Origin: Melanocharis versteri
Lineage: Eukaryota; Chordata; Aves; Passeriformes; Melanocharitidae
DNA length: 64,000 nucleotides
Assembly (NCBI GenBank): GCA_013397845.1
Contig: VZTG01004474.1
Location: 276,886 to 340,885 of the forward strand
Reading direction: 5' to 3'
Below are positions 61,786-64,000 of the stretch, one piece after another; positions within the stretch are counted from its first letter, which is position 1; every line of letters begins with the position of its first letter. The notes below the pieces were generated by a model. It made no database searches and was not told the origin of the DNA. It saw nothing but the letters and a program-made list of their open reading frames with translations. The position numbers were made by a program, and so were the translations under genes.

Positions 61786-63463
61786 TAAGATTGTACCTCC
61801 TGTCATAATCTTTCTGGGGAACAGCATCAATATATGTTCATTCCAGAATTAATTCTGGAAAGCCATACTAGTTTAGTTCCATATTAATAGTTCTTTTTTT
61901 TCACTTTGTAATAGTTTGCCTTTTGAAATAAAAACAAGCTGTCTTGAAAACTTAAACTTACTGTTGTGAAAATGTTATAATAAGAAGGTATTAGCAGCAA
62001 CATTTTCTTGTTAAGAGCTGATCTTGGTATAAGTTACCATATTTGAGTATGGCCTGTGATAATAGCAATATTATGATGCCAGACAAATTGTTAGGAGGAA
62101 TTTTATGCTCAAATGCCATAACTGAAAATACAGTTATTTGAAACAGATTACTGGACTGGAAAACAATAATTTCTGGCCAGCTGGTAATATTATGGAAATC
62201 TGTCCAGTCTTCATTAGTTTAGTCCTTGTTTTGAAGGGAAAGTCTCATGGACTTTATATCTTTCAGTATTTAGAGGGAACAATGAACAGACATATGTGGA
62301 TAAGATAAGTTTTGACATAAGAAAAACAGCTGTATTTCTTGTCTGTTGTTCAGCCTAAAAAAGAGCCTGTGATTTGTGTCCGTGTATTATCTTCAACAGT
62401 GTTGAACACTTTCATGTACCCTCTATATTGGTAAAACATCCTTAGCCATCAAAAGAACGTAAAAGACCCTATGTTATATAGAAAAATGTGCACATGAAGA
62501 ATTCTGTAGTGATCTTTTGTGTCTTCTAAAAAAATTTAAGTGGATTTACGCCTTTACCTTAGGTCTGTATGTGGGTCAGTCTCTTTGTTTGTGAATAATG
62601 ATTAAAATGGACAAAACCTCAAATACATGTAGAAAAAAGCCGTGGATGTAGGCTTTTTTGTTGTTTTTTTTTTTTTTTTAATAACCAATGATCACCACAT
62701 AAAACTGATGGCATGTAGCTGTGAGATCAGTCTATTAACAGTAAGACAGATGTTTAAGGCATCTTAAAAATTACTAGGAGAACTGTCATAGTTTGAAATT
62801 TGTTTAGCTATTTGCTTTCAGTTCATTCATGGTAACAAATTTCTATCTTACTTAGAAACATTTCTTCATTATTATTCTTAAAAAATATGTTGAATTAAAA
62901 AGCTTGCTCAACATGGTTTAAAAAAAGAAGTAAACTTGTTTATCAGCATCTATGCAGAAATGAGATTATGATTCTGGTAAATAAAAGTACACTTAAAAAG
63001 ATTTGCATTCTACTTTTCATCTTTTTGAGAAATACCAGACTTGAACAGAAACTTGCAATTCTGAAGAAAGTAAATTATGCTTTTTTTTTTTAATTTTGAA
63101 AATATTTTATGTTGAAACCATTTGAGATGTCAGACTTATTAACACTTTATGAAAAGGAGACTGTGAGCTGTTACAAATGACAGGAGATAAAGTTGACCGA
63201 AGTTTATTGTTTTGTCATCTTTGTTGAAGATGAGGTGTTCAATTTTGTCGTATATTTCCAAGGTTAAGATATATAGACATTTTAATATGCCTAGATCTTC
63301 AAGTCCAGTAGAAGATCAGTTTTTTTGGATTCCTGATATTTAACTGTAAGACTTTGCTCAAAGGTTTCTTTTTCATCAGTTATAATAATTTAATTTTAAC
63401 TAAAACAGAGGAACAACTTTGGATTGTTTCTGTTTCTTTTCAGGAACTCTACCTAAACTGCAG
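61786..63463. other. Intronic stretch with no recognised feature
   Basis: AT-rich with several T runs (near 62655-62680 and 63080). Nothing gene-like. Confidence 0.5.
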
Positions 63464-63521
63464 CATATATACATGTATATATATGTATATATGTGTGTAT
63501 ACATATACATATATATATATA
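63464..63521. repeat. TA/TG/CA-rich simple repeat
   Basis: Alternating purine-pyrimidine sequence (tatata, tgtgtg, catata units) that is nearly self-complementary; likely polymorphic and able to form a cruciform. Confidence 0.9.
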
Positions 63522-64000
63522 GTTGTTCAAGATCTGGAATGTAAGAATGTATCAGTAAAATCATACTAAAAATGGCATGAAGAAAATAGTACATGACCCC
63601 TTGAAATCTCTTGCCGTTATGCTCCTATGAAAATTGATTTTTTTTTTTCTTTTTTTTAACATAGAGTGGTCAAGAAGCTTTCCACAGGCTAGAAATAAAC
63701 TTGAACTATGATTTCCTTTCTGGAATTCCAAAAAACCTTAGATCTAGTGGACTCAAGCCTCTAATCCACTTTCTTTATTTGTTTCTTAAGAGTGTTTGAC
63801 CACAATAATAAGTTTTCTTTTTATGTATGTTGTTTAATAAATACTTTCCATATGTGAATTTGAATTTTTTCTTCACCTAATTTTAACAAAATTTTATTTC
63901 TTTGTTTGAGACTGCAAATAACTTCATTTTTTTTCTTGAAAAACTGTATTGTCTTGAGCATATTTATAGATCTTTTACATCCCACTGCATGTAAATCTTT

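Larger units (their letters stand above)
47530..64000 (+). other. CNTNAP4: CNTNAP4 intron 3 (5' part)
   Basis: It begins with donor gtatgt and runs to the end of the window. I looked for the expected exon 4 peptide (the remainder of the discoidin domain, ending in its closing cysteine) and did not find it, so the intron is probably at least 16.4 kb. It contains CR1 fragments at 52.5, 55.4 and 60.9 kb, an inverted repeat at 54.8 kb and a CpG-rich LTR at 59.5-60.6 kb. The rest is AT-rich with nothing recognisable. Confidence 0.7.

Noticed and set aside
1..64000. CRISPR arrays, operons, phage or bacterial genes
   Set aside because: No regularly spaced repeats, Shine-Dalgarno-led gene runs or prokaryotic proteins; the sequence is vertebrate intronic DNA.

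Overview
The window looks like a stretch of songbird (oscine passerine) genome lying almost entirely inside the introns of one large neuronal gene on the + strand. Three things point to a bird. It is AT-rich, intron-like DNA with many CR1 LINE fragments. It carries avian class III (ERVL-like) retroviral remnants and LTRs. It holds two copies of a tRNA-Ile-derived SINE with a CR1-type tail, which resembles TguSINE1 of zebra finch. No prokaryotic feature is present, and long ORFs are rare and mostly chance or transposon-derived.

Gene content: two coding exons are supported, both from a contactin-associated protein (neurexin superfamily) gene, best matched to CNTNAP4 (Caspr4). Exon 2 (18536-18646) and exon 3 (47336-47529) have strong splice sites and compatible phases (1 then 0). 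Together they encode the N-terminal half of the discoidin (F5/8 type C) domain, starting at its first cysteine. The window therefore holds at least 18.5 kb of intron 1, all of intron 2 (28.7 kb) and at least 16.4 kb of intron 3. Exon 1 (signal peptide) and exon 4 (rest of the discoidin domain) were not found and are probably outside.

Layout: 1-3435 repeat-poor intron 1; 3436-9250 a nested transposon block (CR1 fragment, ERVL-like provirus inserted into it, an antisense solo LTR inside the reverse transcriptase gene, a SINE inside the integrase gene); 9260-18535 mostly unique, with one CR1 tail at 16150-16612; 18536-18646 exon 2; 18647-47335 intron 2, mostly unique, with microsatellites, one SINE (about 40.76 kb), a hairpin cluster (41.59 kb) and two CR1 tails just upstream of exon 3; 47336-47529 exon 3; 47530-64000 intron 3, with CR1 pieces (52.5, 55.4 and 60.9 kb), a long hairpin (54.8 kb) and a 1.07-kb GC/CpG-rich solo LTR (59.5-60.6 kb).

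There is no evidence of a novel multigene system. The points most worth a second look are the CpG-rich LTR in intron 3, the nested insertion history in intron 1, the 38-bp-arm hairpin at 54.8 kb, the overlapping hairpins at 41.6 kb, and two single N bases that sit at a homopolymer and at a tandem duplication and so look like assembly joins.
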